NCBI RefSeq assembly: GCF_024451105.1
Contig: NZ_JANGEY010000011.1
Location: forward strand, 1-64,000
Source: Stutzerimonas stutzeri
GTDB lineage: Bacteria > Pseudomonadota > Gammaproteobacteria > Pseudomonadales > Pseudomonadaceae
Length of the DNA: 64,000 nucleotides
Direction: 5' to 3'
The notes beneath the pieces were generated by a model. It did not search any database. It was not told where the DNA came from and saw only the letters and a program-made list of their open reading frames with translations. Positions 46,622 through 55,162 of the stretch are shown piece by piece. Numbering within the stretch: the stretch's first letter is position 1; each line of letters begins with the position of its first letter. Both the position numbers and the translations under genes were made by a program.

Positions 46622-47170
46622 TCAGCGACCGTCGCCGTCGGCCTGCCAGAGCGCCGGCAGGAACACCTCGGCGACCAGTACGCCGAGCGCGCCGCGGCGG
46701 AACAGCGAGCGGCGTCCCCACAGGCCTGCGGCGCGCACTGCCGGCGGCAGCAGCCCGGCCGGATAGCGGCAGGCCTCGATCGGCTGGCGGACGAAGGCCG
46801 GGTCGCGGAACAGCAGATGGCCGAGCGAGGTGCTGCCGAGGCGATCGAGCGCGAAGGGATGCGCCTCGAGCGCCGCGCGCGCCGCCACGCTGCGGGCGAA
46901 CACCCAGGGCTGGCCGGCGCCGTGCAGGTAGACCTCGCGCACCCAGCCCTCGCTGCCGGCGGGCACGCCCAGGGCGGTGCACTCGTCGTCGCGCAGGGTC
47001 TGCCAGCCCTCGGCCAGCGGCTCGACGGCGAAGCGCCCGCCGCTGAGCACGGTGAGGCGGCGGGTCAGCGAGCCCTGCTCGTTCAGCCAGTCGAGCTGGT
47101 GCGGCGCGGGGGCGGGATGCAGTCGATCGATGGCCAGCCAGAGCGGGCTGGCGCAGGTGGTCTGGGACAC
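46622..47170 (-). CDS. ubiC: Chorismate pyruvate-lyase
   Basis: A 182-residue enzyme that splits chorismate into pyruvate and 4-hydroxybenzoate, the first ubiquinone-specific step. Family segments are WLNEQGSLTRRLTVLSGGRF, the substrate-contacting REVYLHGAGQPWVFARSV, LGSTSLGHLLFRDP and the C-terminal VAEVFLPALW. A TAGACT -10-like hexamer is at 47208-47203. Its usual partner ubiA is separated by the GGDEF gene. Confidence 0.9.
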   Translation of the reverse strand: MSQTTCASPLWLAIDRLHPAPAPHQLDWLNEQGSLTRRLTVLSGGRFAVEPLAEGWQTLRDDECTALGVPAGSEGWVREVYLHGAGQPWVFARSVAARAALEAHPFALDRLGSTSLGHLLFRDPAFVRQPIEACRYPAGLLPPAVRAAGLWGRRSLFRRGALGVLVAEVFLPALWQADGDGR

Positions 47171-47451
47171 GGCGGGGCAACGGCAGTGGAAAACGGCGGC
47201 CAGTCTAGCATGCGGCCGGCGTCCCTGGCGGCGGCCGGGCCGCGGCCTCTACGACCAATGGCCGGTGGCTGTGCCCCGGCGGAGGTCTGGCGCAGGCCGG
47301 GCGGGCATGCCATCCTTCGAGCGTTCGCTGCGTGCCAGAGCCTTCCGGCCGGTGGCGCTCGACTGTCGGCTGTCCGCGTCTGCGGGCACGCCGCTGCCAC
47401 GGCGCACGCGGCACTCGCCACCACAACAAGAACAATCCACACGAGGCATCT

Positions 47452-47724
47452 ATGCGTAAACCGGAACTCGCTGCCGCCGTCGCGGAGAAGACCGACCTCA
47501 CCAAGGAACAGGCCAACCGCGTCCTCAACGCCGTGCTCGAACAGATCACCCACGCGCTGAACCGTCAGGACAGCGTCACCCTGGTCGGCTTCGGCACCTT
47601 CCTGCAGCGCCACCGCGGCGCCCGCATGGGCAAGAACCCGCAGACGGGGGAGCCCGTGAAGATCCGCGCCTGCAACACGGTGTCCTTCAAGCCGGGCAAG
47701 GCGCTGCGCGAAGCGATCAACTGA
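47452..47724 (+). CDS. hupA: DNA-binding protein HU
   Basis: A 90-residue nucleoid protein of the HU/IHF family. The N-terminus MRKPELAAAVAEKTDLTKEQ and the helix-strand body VTLVGFGTFLQRHRGARMGKNPQTGEP are characteristic. The arm residues KNPQTGEPVKI contain the DNA-intercalating Pro and the end SFKPGKALREAIN is canonical. HU bends DNA and shapes the chromosome. The ATG at 47452 follows GAGG by 7 bases; the longer open frame upstream is non-coding. The 281-base gap before it holds no other gene. Confidence 0.96.
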   Translation: MRKPELAAAVAEKTDLTKEQANRVLNAVLEQITHALNRQDSVTLVGFGTFLQRHRGARMGKNPQTGEPVKIRACNTVSFKPGKALREAIN

Positions 47725-47725
47725 G

Positions 47726-47765
47726 GCTGCCGGCCCGGGGCTGTCGGTCCCGGGCCGCCGGCAGC
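47726..47765 (+). terminator. Strong hairpin after hupA
   Basis: GCTGCCGGC (47726-47734) pairs with GCCGGCAGC (47757-47765), and the CCCGGG segments inside pair as well, giving a long GC stem. It begins 2 bases after the hupA stop. There is no T-run, so it may terminate or protect the 3' end. Confidence 0.5.
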
Positions 47766-47828
47766 GGCCGCGCCGTCCGGCGCCGCGCTAGAATTCCAGC
47801 TCCCGTGCGTGACTCGCGAGGTGTCGCT

Positions 47829-48209
47829 GTGAAATTCCGCCTGCTCCTCTGGCTGCTCGGCCGCCTGCTGGCCGGCGCCAGCCGCCGCAACCCCGAATTC
47901 CGCGAGCAGCTGCAAGACCGCGACCTGGTGTTCCAGCTGCAGACCCGCGACGGGCGCATCGCCCGCCACTTCGTCGTCAGGGGCCGGCGCATCCGCAGCG
48001 CTGCCGGCACGGTGCCCCAGCCGGCGTTCAGCATCGTCTTCCGCGACGCCGCCTACGGCTTCGCTACCCTCACCGCCGACAACCGCCAGCTGGCCTTCAT
48101 GCAGGGCATCCAGAACCGGGACATCCAGATCAGCGGCAACCCGGCGCTGGTGCTGTGGTTCCAGGGGCTGGTCCAGCTGCTGGAGGGGCGCAAGAAGCAG
48201 GCGGCCTGA
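47829..48209 (+). CDS. SCP2-like sterol/lipid-carrier-fold protein
   Basis: A 126-residue protein with a hydrophobic N-terminal stretch (1-17). Its body resembles the SCP2 fold: FQLQTRDGRIARHFVVRGRRI, FSIVFRDAAYGFATL and IQISGNPALVLWFQGLVQLL. Function is unknown, though lipid binding is typical of the fold. The GTG at 47829 with GAGGTG 5 bases upstream is preferred over a GTG at 47805. It lies between hupA and recG and converges on recG; the 48210-48332 gap shows no supported gene. Confidence 0.7.
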   Translation: MKFRLLLWLLGRLLAGASRRNPEFREQLQDRDLVFQLQTRDGRIARHFVVRGRRIRSAAGTVPQPAFSIVFRDAAYGFATLTADNRQLAFMQGIQNRDIQISGNPALVLWFQGLVQLLEGRKKQAA

Positions 48210-48332
48210 GCGGCGCGTCAGCCTAGCAGCCAGCCCGCGCCGGCGCTGCCCAGCACGACCAGTCAAGGGCGCCCGGTCCGAGGAACATAGCCGCGCCATG
48301 TGGCATGCGGATGGCTCCCCGAGTCGGACCGC

Positions 48333-50411
48333 TCACACCTGCCCGTACTGCTGCCCATGCCTGAGCCAGCGTTCGAGCAGCGGGCTGACGTGCTGCGGCC
48401 AGCGCGCCAGCAGGGTCTGCGCCGCCTCGCGCACTGCGGGCAGCAGGTCGGCGTCGCGCAGCAGGTCGGCGACCTTGAACTGCAGCAGGCCGGTCTGCCG
48501 GGTGCCGAGCATCTCGCCGGGGCCGCGCAGTTCCAGATCCTTCTCGGCGATGATGAAGCCGTCGCTGGTCTCGCGCATGATCGCCAGGCGCTCGCGGCCC
48601 ATGTGCGACAGCGGCGCGTGGTAGAGCAGCACGCAGTGGCTGACCGCGCTGCCGCGGCCGACCCGGCCGCGCAGCTGGTGCAGCTGGGAGAGGCCGAGGC
48701 GCTCGGGGTTCTCGATGATCATCAGGCTGGCGTTGGGCACGTCGACGCCGACCTCGATCACCGTGGTGGCGACCAGCAGCTGCAGCGCGCCGGCCTTGAA
48801 CTGTTCCATCACCGCGGCCTTCTCGGCCGGCTTCATGCGCCCGTGGACCAGGCCGACGCGCAGCTCGCCGAGCGCCGCGCAGAGCTCCTCGAAGGTGCTC
48901 TGCGCCGCCTGGCAGGTGAGCTCCTCGGATTCCTCGATCAGCGTGCACACCCAGTAGGCCTGGCGGCCCTCGCTGCAGGCGGCGCGCACCCGCTCGATCA
49001 CTTCCAGGCGCCGGCTGTCGGCGATCACCAGGGTGGTCACCGGGGTGCGTCCGGGCGGAAGTTCGTCGAGGATCGAGGTGTCGAGGTCGGCGTAGGCGCT
49101 CATCGCCAGGGTGCGCGGGATCGGCGTGGCGGTCATGATCAGCTGGTGCGGACACAGGCGGCCGTCGACGCCCTTCTGGCGCAGCGCCAGGCGCTGCTGC
49201 ACGCCGAAGCGGTGCTGCTCGTCGATGATCGCCAGGGCCAGGTTGCGAAAGCGCACCTCGTCCTGGAACAGCGCGTGGGTGCCGACCACCATCGGGCTGC
49301 CTGCGGCGATGCGCTCCAGAGCGCTGGCGCGGGCCTTGCCCTTGAGCTTGCCGGCCAGCCAGGCGACCTCGATGCCCAGCGGCTGCAGCCAGCGGCTGAA
49401 GTTCAGGTAGTGCTGCTCGGCGAGGATCTCGGTGGGCGCCATCAGCGCGACCTGGTAGCCGGCCTCGATGGCCTGCAGGGCGGCCAGCGCGGCGACCACG
49501 GTCTTGCCGGCGCCGACGTCGCCTTGCACCAGGCGCAGCATCGGTGCGGCCTGGGCCAGGTCCCAGGCGATCTCGGCGGCGACCCGCTGCTGGGCACCGG
49601 TGGGGGCGAAGCCGAGGCCGGCGAGGAAGCGCGCCGGCAGGCGCGAGGCCGCTGGCAGCGGCGGCGCCTGCTGGGCGCGCACGTTCTCGCGCAGGCGCTG
49701 CAGGGACAACTGGTGGGTGAGCAGCTCCTCGAAGGCCAGGCGGTGCTGCGCCCAGTGACGGCCTTCGGCCAGCTCCTCGAGGTCGGCGTCCGGCGGCGGG
49801 CGGTGCAGGTAGCGGATCGCCGCGTCGAGCGGCGCCAGGCGGTACTGGCGGGCCAGTTCGGCGGGCAGCCAGTCGGGCAGGCTGCGCCCGTCGAGGGCGC
49901 GCAGGGCCTGTTCGCTGAGCGCGCGCAGGCGCTGCTGGGTGAGGCCCTCGGTGCTCGGGTAGATCGGCGTGAGGCTCTGCTCGACCCGCCCGGACGGCTC
50001 GTCGGCGCCGAGGGCGCGGTATTCCGGGTGGTAGATCTCCAGCCCCGTGGCGCCGGGGCGCACCTCGCCGTAGCAGCGCAGGCTGGTGCCGCGCTTGAGC
50101 GCGTCCTTCTGCGCCTGGCTGAAATGGAAGAAGCGCAGGCTGAGGGTGCCGCTGGCGTCCTGCAGGCGCACCAGCAGGCTGCGCCGGCGGCCCATGGTCA
50201 CCTCGGCGGCGCTGACCACGCCTTCCACCACGGCGTCGCCGCCGGGGCGCAGGGCGCCGATCGGGGTGACCCGGGTGCGGTCCTGGTAGCGCAGCGGCAG
50301 GTGGAACAGCACGTCCTGCAGGGTCTCCAGGCCGACCCGGGCGAGCTTCTCGGCCAGCGCCGGACCGACGCCCTTGAGCGTGGTGACGGCGACGCGCGCC
50401 AGTTCGCTCAT
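48333..50411 (-). CDS. recG: ATP-dependent DNA helicase RecG
   Basis: A 692-residue superfamily 2 helicase that remodels stalled replication forks and Holliday junctions. It has an N-terminal OB-fold wedge domain (about 60-150) with LPLRYQDRTR, Walker A LVQGDVGAGKTVVAALA near 295-311, DEQH box IIDEQHRFGVQQR, and motifs VATTVIEVGVDVPNA and QLRGRVGRG. Length matches the family. The ATG at 50411 overlaps the oxyR stop by 4 bases; the frame is open further upstream only as a shadow of oxyR. Confidence 0.96.
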   Translation of the reverse strand: MSELARVAVTTLKGVGPALAEKLARVGLETLQDVLFHLPLRYQDRTRVTPIGALRPGGDAVVEGVVSAAEVTMGRRRSLLVRLQDASGTLSLRFFHFSQAQKDALKRGTSLRCYGEVRPGATGLEIYHPEYRALGADEPSGRVEQSLTPIYPSTEGLTQQRLRALSEQALRALDGRSLPDWLPAELARQYRLAPLDAAIRYLHRPPPDADLEELAEGRHWAQHRLAFEELLTHQLSLQRLRENVRAQQAPPLPAASRLPARFLAGLGFAPTGAQQRVAAEIAWDLAQAAPMLRLVQGDVGAGKTVVAALAALQAIEAGYQVALMAPTEILAEQHYLNFSRWLQPLGIEVAWLAGKLKGKARASALERIAAGSPMVVGTHALFQDEVRFRNLALAIIDEQHRFGVQQRLALRQKGVDGRLCPHQLIMTATPIPRTLAMSAYADLDTSILDELPPGRTPVTTLVIADSRRLEVIERVRAACSEGRQAYWVCTLIEESEELTCQAAQSTFEELCAALGELRVGLVHGRMKPAEKAAVMEQFKAGALQLLVATTVIEVGVDVPNASLMIIENPERLGLSQLHQLRGRVGRGSAVSHCVLLYHAPLSHMGRERLAIMRETSDGFIIAEKDLELRGPGEMLGTRQTGLLQFKVADLLRDADLLPAVREAAQTLLARWPQHVSPLLERWLRHGQQYGQV

Positions 50412-51346
50412 GCCGGCTGGACCGCCTCCGCCGCCTGCGGCGGGTGGGCCAGCGAGCACAGGCGCACGGCGTCGACCAGCACGTCGATGGCTTTGGGCCG
50501 CGGGAAGCTGGCACGCCAGGCGATGGCCACGGTGCGGTGCGGTACCGGCGGGCTGAGCGGGCGGATGGCGATCACCCCGGGCGCGTAGTGGTGGCTGTCC
50601 ACCGCGGTGAACGGCAGCACCGACACGCCGAGGCCGGAGGCCACCATGTGGCGGATGGTCTCCAGCGAGCTGGACTCCACCGTGGTGTGCTGCTGCGCCT
50701 CGCTGCCGCGGCGGGAGGTCGGACAGGACTCCAGTACCTGGTCGCGGAAGCAGTGGCCCTCGCCGAGCAGCAGCAGGCTCTTGTCGTTGAGCATGCTGCT
50801 GTCGATGCTGGCCAGATTGGTCCAGGGGTGGTCGGCCGGCATCACCACGTAGAACGGTTCGTCGTACAGCGGCTTGGTCAGTACGTCGGCCTCCTGGAAC
50901 GGCAGGGCGACGAGGATCGCGTCCAGCTCGCCGGTGCGCAGCTTGTCGCGCAGCACGTGGGTGAAGTTCTCCTCGATGTACAGCGGCATGTCCGGGGCGA
51001 TGCGGTGCAGCTGCGGGATCAGGTGCGGGAACAGGTAGGGGCCGACGGTGTAGATGGCGCCGACCTTGAGCGGCGCGGCCAGCTGGTTCTTGCCGGCCTG
51101 GGCCAGTTCGCGGATGCCCTGGGCCTGCTCGAGGACCTTCTGCGCCTGGGCGACGATGCCCTCGCCGACCGGGGTCAGGCGCACGGCGCTCTTGCTGCGC
51201 TCGAAGATCAGCACCCCCAGCTCGTCCTCGAGCTTCTTCACGCCCACCGACAGGGTCGGTTGGCTGACGTGGCAACGCTCGGCGGCGCGACCGAAGTGCT
51301 GTTCCTGGGCGAGGGTGACGATATAGCGCAGTTCCGTGAGTGTCAT
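50408..51346 (-). CDS. oxyR: Peroxide-sensing LysR-type regulator OxyR
   Basis: A 312-residue LysR-type regulator. The N-terminal HTH is TELRYIVTLAQEQHFGRAAERCHVSQPTLS. The redox pair is conserved at exactly the family positions, Cys199 (GEGHC) and Cys208 (LESC), so it can form the activating disulfide on H2O2 stress. The start MTLTELRYIV at 51346 is preferred over an ATG 27 bases upstream. It is cotranscribed with recG (ATGA overlap), as in other Pseudomonas. Confidence 0.96.
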   Translation of the reverse strand: MTLTELRYIVTLAQEQHFGRAAERCHVSQPTLSVGVKKLEDELGVLIFERSKSAVRLTPVGEGIVAQAQKVLEQAQGIRELAQAGKNQLAAPLKVGAIYTVGPYLFPHLIPQLHRIAPDMPLYIEENFTHVLRDKLRTGELDAILVALPFQEADVLTKPLYDEPFYVVMPADHPWTNLASIDSSMLNDKSLLLLGEGHCFRDQVLESCPTSRRGSEAQQHTTVESSSLETIRHMVASGLGVSVLPFTAVDSHHYAPGVIAIRPLSPPVPHRTVAIAWRASFPRPKAIDVLVDAVRLCSLAHPPQAAEAVQPA

Positions 51347-51488
51347 AGCGAATATCCATTGAGATAAGCCCAAGCATAGCGACTGTCTTCAATGGAACCA
51401 ACCACCCGGGCGGGTGATGCGTCACGGCTTGTCGACGGCGCACGGCCGGCGATGGCGGGACCATCGCCGGCCGCTGGGCAGGAGGGGA

Positions 51489-52235
51489 TCAGCGCCGCTC
51501 CAGCGAGTAGACGAAGGGCGCCACCACCTCGAGACTGCCGCCCTGCAGCAGCTCGGCCGGCGGCGCCGGCAGCGGCTGGGCGCGGCGGATCATCTGCAGG
51601 GTGGCGCGATCCAGCGACGGGCTGCCGGAACGCTCGGCCAGCTCGAACTTGAGCACGCGACCCTGGCCGTCGACCACGAAGCGCAGCTTGACCACGCCCT
51701 CCTGGCCGCGCCGGCGCGCGTCCTCGGGGTAGCGCTTGTAGCGGTTGAGGTGGGCGAGCAGGCGGCTCTGCCAGCTGGCCTTGGCCTTGGACGGCGCCGG
51801 ATTGCCGGCCTGCGGGCTCGACTGGACGGCCGGCCGGGCGCTCGGCGCGGGCGCGCTGTGCTCGACCGGCGCGCTGCTCGGCAGCGGTTCGACCGGCGGC
51901 TGCGGCCTGGGCTCGGGCTTGGGTTCCGGCCTGGGTTTGGGCGGCTGCGGACGCGGCTTGGGCGGCGGTGGCGGCAGGGCCAGCCTGGGCTTGGGCGCCT
52001 CGATCACCTTGGGCGGCGGTGGCTCGGGCGCGCGCACCGGCTCGGGCGGCGGCGGCGGGGCCGCCGGGGCGGCCGGCGGTGCGGGCGCCAGCTCGATGAG
52101 CATGGCCGGCGGGGGCAGCGGTAGCGGAGCGGCCTGCGGCTGCCAGTACAGCGACCAGGCGGCCACGCCGACGTGCACGCCGAGCACCGCGAGCAGGCTC
52201 AGGCCCCAGCGGGGCAGGCTGCGGACGCCGCTCAT
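51489..52235 (-). CDS. tonB: Energy transducer TonB
   Basis: A 248-residue protein with an N-terminal anchor (about 12-30) and a long Pro-rich periplasmic spacer (about 36-130) containing many PPP, PEP and PKP runs. A C-terminal TonB domain (about 160-248) has YPEDARRRGQEGVVKLRFVV and the conserved SGSPSLDRATLQMIRRAQPL. It links the proton-driven ExbBD motor to outer-membrane receptors. It overlaps exbD by 4 bases. Confidence 0.93.
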   Translation of the reverse strand: MSGVRSLPRWGLSLLAVLGVHVGVAAWSLYWQPQAAPLPLPPPAMLIELAPAPPAAPAAPPPPPEPVRAPEPPPPKVIEAPKPRLALPPPPPKPRPQPPKPRPEPKPEPRPQPPVEPLPSSAPVEHSAPAPSARPAVQSSPQAGNPAPSKAKASWQSRLLAHLNRYKRYPEDARRRGQEGVVKLRFVVDGQGRVLKFELAERSGSPSLDRATLQMIRRAQPLPAPPAELLQGGSLEVVAPFVYSLERR

Positions 52236-52657
52236 GGGCGACCGACCGTTTCCAGGCCGACCAGGCCGATCTTCAGGTAGCCGGCCGCGCGCAGCAGGTC
52301 CATGACCTCCATCAGGCGTGCGTAGTCGACCTCCTGGTCGCCGCGGATGAAGACGGTCTGTTCCTTGTCGCCGCCGGTCTGGCGATCGAGCGCGGCGCCG
52401 AGCTGTTCGGCGGCCACCGCGTCGTTGCCCAGGTACAGGCTGCGGTCTTCCTTGATGCTCAGGTACACCGGCTGCTCGGGGCGCGGCTGCGGAGTGGCGC
52501 TGGAGGCGGGCAGGTCGACCTTGACGTCGACGGTGGCCAGCGGTGCGGCGACCATGAAGATGATCAGCAGCACCAGCATCACGTCGATGAACGGCGTGAC
52601 GTTGATCTCGTGGGCCTCCTGCAGGTCGTCGCTGCCCTCGTTGAGATGCATGCCCAT
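52232..52657 (-). CDS. exbD: Biopolymer transport protein ExbD
   Basis: A 141-residue protein with one membrane helix (about 20-42) holding the proton-carrying Asp in TPFIDVMLVLLIIFM. A periplasmic domain with VDVKVDLPAS and the conserved VFIRGDQEVDYARLMEVMDLLR follows. It forms the TonB motor with ExbB. It starts 2 bases after the exbB stop. Confidence 0.95.
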   Translation of the reverse strand: MGMHLNEGSDDLQEAHEINVTPFIDVMLVLLIIFMVAAPLATVDVKVDLPASSATPQPRPEQPVYLSIKEDRSLYLGNDAVAAEQLGAALDRQTGGDKEQTVFIRGDQEVDYARLMEVMDLLRAAGYLKIGLVGLETVGRP

Positions 52658-52659
52658 GT

Positions 52660-53628
52660 TCAGCCTACCTTGACCATGTGCGGGGTGGCGGCGCTGCGCG
52701 CGACGACCGGCGGCGGCTGGCGGTCGAGGTCACGGCTGACCAGCAGCAGCACCTGGGCGGAGATGTCGGCGACCTGCGCCTTGTAGCCGGCGATCGAGCG
52801 GGCGAACACGTTGTAGATCACCACCGCCGGGATTGCCGCGACCAGGCCGATGGCGGTGGCCAGCAGGGCCTCGGCGATGCCGGGGGCGACCACCGCGAGG
52901 TTGGTGGTCTGCGACTTGGCGATGCCGATGAAGCTGTTCATGATCCCCCACACGGTGCCGAACAGGCCGACGAAGGGCGCGACCGAGCCGATGGTGGCCA
53001 GCACCCCGGTGCCGCTGCTCATCTTGCGACCGCTGGCGGCGACCAGCCGCTCGAGACGGAAGCTGACGCGCTCCTTGATGCCTTCCTTCTCGGTCAGTCC
53101 GCCGGACAGGCGCAGTTCGTCCTGGGCGTCCTCGATCAGCAGGGTGCTGAAGCTGTGCTTGGCGCGGGCCTGTTCGGCGGCCTCGTCGAGGCTGCGCAGG
53201 TTCTTGAAGTCGGCCAGCTCGCCGCGCAGGCGGCGGCGCGCGCCGAGCAGTTCGAGGCCCTTGGCCACCCCGATGGTCCAGGTGACCACCGAGGCCAGCA
53301 GCAGGCCGATCATCACGGCCTTCACCACCACGTCGGCGGCCTGGTACATGCCCCAGGGCGACAGGTCGTGGACCGCCGCGGCTTCGGCGGCAGGGGCCGG
53401 CGCCGCCTCGGCCGCGGTGTCCGAGGTCGCGGTGTCCGCGCTTGCCGGCGGGGGCGCGGCGGCCGGGCCGGGCACCGCGACGGTTTGGCTGGCGGTATCC
53501 TGCGCGGCCGGCGGCGCCGGCTGTTCGGCCAGGGCGAGCGGAGCCAGCAGCAGGCCGGCAAGCAGCACCGCGACGGCCGGAAGGTGGCGGGCTTGGGCGA
53601 TGAGCGGGGGGGCGGTGAGAGCGTTCAT
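52660..53628 (-). CDS. exbB: Biopolymer transport protein ExbB, with Ala/Pro-rich N-terminus
   Basis: A 322-residue MotA/TolQ/ExbB family protein. A signal-like helix (about 15-35) is followed by an Ala/Pro/Thr-rich linker (about 36-90), then three membrane helices (about 100-125, 205-230, 245-270) with [17 protein letters not shown] and [20 protein letters not shown]. This N-terminally extended form is known in Pseudomonas. The ATG at 53628 is preferred over a TTG at 53649. It heads the exbB-exbD-tonB operon, expressed from the promoter at 53697-53726. Confidence 0.93.
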   Translation of the reverse strand: MNALTAPPLIAQARHLPAVAVLLAGLLLAPLALAEQPAPPAAQDTASQTVAVPGPAAAPPPASADTATSDTAAEAAPAPAAEAAAVHDLSPWGMYQAADVVVKAVMIGLLLASVVTWTIGVAKGLELLGARRRLRGELADFKNLRSLDEAAEQARAKHSFSTLLIEDAQDELRLSGGLTEKEGIKERVSFRLERLVAASGRKMSSGTGVLATIGSVAPFVGLFGTVWGIMNSFIGIAKSQTTNLAVVAPGIAEALLATAIGLVAAIPAVVIYNVFARSIAGYKAQVADISAQVLLLVSRDLDRQPPPVVARSAATPHMVKVG

Positions 53629-53696
53629 GCGAACCGGACCTGTCTGCAAGGGGGAAAGCGGGCGCCGCCTTGGCCGGCGCGCAAGAGTCAGGTGCG

Positions 53697-53726
53697 AGAT
53701 TATTGCAAACGTTTCTTGTTTGTAAA
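53697..53726 (-). promoter_or_regulatory. Candidate promoter and operator of exbB-exbD-tonB
   Basis: On the minus strand TTTACA (-35) and TAATCT (-10) are 18 bp apart, ~70 bases before exbB. An 8-bp inverted repeat with one mismatch, TTGCAAAC (53703-53710) and GTTTGTAA (53718-53725), covers the spacer and -35, a good place for a repressor. Fur control is expected for tonB operons, but the repeat does not match the Fur consensus well. This AT-rich patch is the only notable feature of the 53629-53828 gap. Confidence 0.4.
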
Positions 53727-53828
53727 TCGTTATGGCGGTTTTTCGCGCTCGGTGTTGCGCGTCTGCGGGGGTCTGCCGGACGACCGGTTGCCGCGCTATC
53801 CTGCGTCTTTTGACTCCGGAGTGCCGCG

Positions 53829-54692
53829 ATGTCCGTTCTTCCTAGCGTGGTGATCGCCGGTTGCGGTGACGTCGGCGGCCGTCTCGGCCGACAGTTGCTG
53901 GCCGCCGGCTGGGCGGTGCACGGCCTGCGCCGCGACGTGGCGGCTCTGCCGGCCGGCCTGCGGCCGCTGGCCGCCGACCTCGGCGAGGCCGAGTGCCCCG
54001 CCGCCTGGCCGGCGCAGGCGCCGGACTACCTGGTCTACTGTGCGGCGCCGCGCGGCGGCGGCGAGGCCGCCTATCGGGTCACCTACCTCGAGGGTCTGCG
54101 CCATGTGCTCGGCTGGCTGGCGCAGCGCGGCCAGCGGCCGCGACGCCTGCTGTTCGTCTCCAGTACCGGGGTCTACGGCCAGCAGGACGGCGAGCGGGTC
54201 GACGAGGATTCGCCCTGCCGGCCGGCGAGCTGGTCCGGGCAGGTGCTGCTGGAGGCCGAGCGACTGGCGCTCGGCAGCGGCATTCCCGCCAGCGTGGTGC
54301 GGCTGGCCGGGATCTACGGGCCTGGTCGGCGCTGGCTGCTCGATCAGGTGCGCGCCGGCTACCGGGTGGCCGCCGCGCCGCCGCAGTACGCCAACCGCAT
54401 CCACGCCGAGGATGCCGCCGGCCTGCTGGCCTGTCTGCTGCAGGCCGATGCCCGCGGGGTGGCGCTGGAGTCGGTGTATCTGGGCGTCGACGACGAGCCG
54501 GCGCCGCTGCACGAGGTGGTCGCCTGGCTGCGCGAGCGCCTGGGGGTGAGTCGCTGGGCCGAGCAGTCGGCCAGCCGGCGCGCCGGCAGCAAGCGTTGCA
54601 GCAACGCCCGGGCCCGTGCGCTGGGCTGGGCGCCGCGCTATCCGAGCTGGCGCGAGGGCTACGCGGCGCTGCTCGAGGAGGCCGGCGCCTAG
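53829..54692 (+). CDS. NAD(P)-binding SDR-like protein (YeeZ type)
   Basis: A 287-residue atypical short-chain dehydrogenase. The Rossmann motif is [21 protein letters not shown] (residues 7-27), and [22 protein letters not shown] (about 104-125) is the family's substrate-side strand. The canonical YxxxK catalytic pair is missing (WSGQV instead), as in the YeeZ subgroup. The reaction is unknown. It is transcribed alone and converges on ridA. Confidence 0.85.
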   Translation: MSVLPSVVIAGCGDVGGRLGRQLLAAGWAVHGLRRDVAALPAGLRPLAADLGEAECPAAWPAQAPDYLVYCAAPRGGGEAAYRVTYLEGLRHVLGWLAQRGQRPRRLLFVSSTGVYGQQDGERVDEDSPCRPASWSGQVLLEAERLALGSGIPASVVRLAGIYGPGRRWLLDQVRAGYRVAAAPPQYANRIHAEDAAGLLACLLQADARGVALESVYLGVDDEPAPLHEVVAWLRERLGVSRWAEQSASRRAGSKRCSNARARALGWAPRYPSWREGYAALLEEAGA

Positions 54693-54710
54693 AGCCGGCC
54701 GCCGGGGGCG

Positions 54711-55094
54711 TCAGCCGAGCACCAGGATGCCGTCCATCTCGACCTGGGCGCCGCGCGGCAGGGCGGCCACGCCGATGGCCGCGCGCGCCGGGTAGGGCTG
54801 CTGGAAGTAGCGGCCCATCACCTCGTTGACGGTGGCGAAGTTGCCGAGGTCGGTGAGGAAGATGTTCAGCTTGACGATGTCGGCCAGCGAGCCGCCGGAG
54901 GCTGCGCAGACTGCCTTGAGGTTCTCGAATACCTGCACGGCCTCGGCCTCGAAGCCGCCCTCGACCATCTGCATGCTGGCCGGCACCAGCGGGATCTGCC
55001 CGGACAGGTAGACGGTATTGCCGGCCTTGATGGCCTGGGAGTAGGTGCCGATGGCGGCGGGGGCCTGATCGGTGCTGATGACGCTCTTGCTCAT
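54711..55094 (-). CDS. ridA: RidA family reactive imine/enamine deaminase
   Basis: A 127-residue protein that hydrolyses reactive 2-aminoacrylate-type imines. The family pattern is present: [25 protein letters not shown], with the substrate-binding Tyr-Ser, and the C-terminal [22 protein letters not shown] with the conserved Arg. The ATG at 55094 is obvious ([16 protein letters not shown]). It follows spoT on the same strand after 68 bases, the usual Pseudomonas arrangement. Confidence 0.96.
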   Translation of the reverse strand: MSKSVISTDQAPAAIGTYSQAIKAGNTVYLSGQIPLVPASMQMVEGGFEAEAVQVFENLKAVCAASGGSLADIVKLNIFLTDLGNFATVNEVMGRYFQQPYPARAAIGVAALPRGAQVEMDGILVLG

Positions 55095-55162
55095 GGAGGC
55101 TCCTTGCGGACTGTCGGGCGCTGGCGCCGGGGCGCCGCGCAGGCTGGATGGGAAACGGGGGG

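Noticed and set aside
48210-48332. A minus-strand reading VVLGSAGAGWLLG before a stop, looking like the tail of a lost membrane protein
   Set aside because: Only about 14 residues with no start or support; too little to call a pseudogene.
48333-51464. A single 1043-codon minus-strand frame that could suggest an OxyR-RecG fusion
   Set aside because: The upstream part is out of frame with OxyR and lacks motifs; the ATGA overlap at 50408-50411 shows two separate genes.
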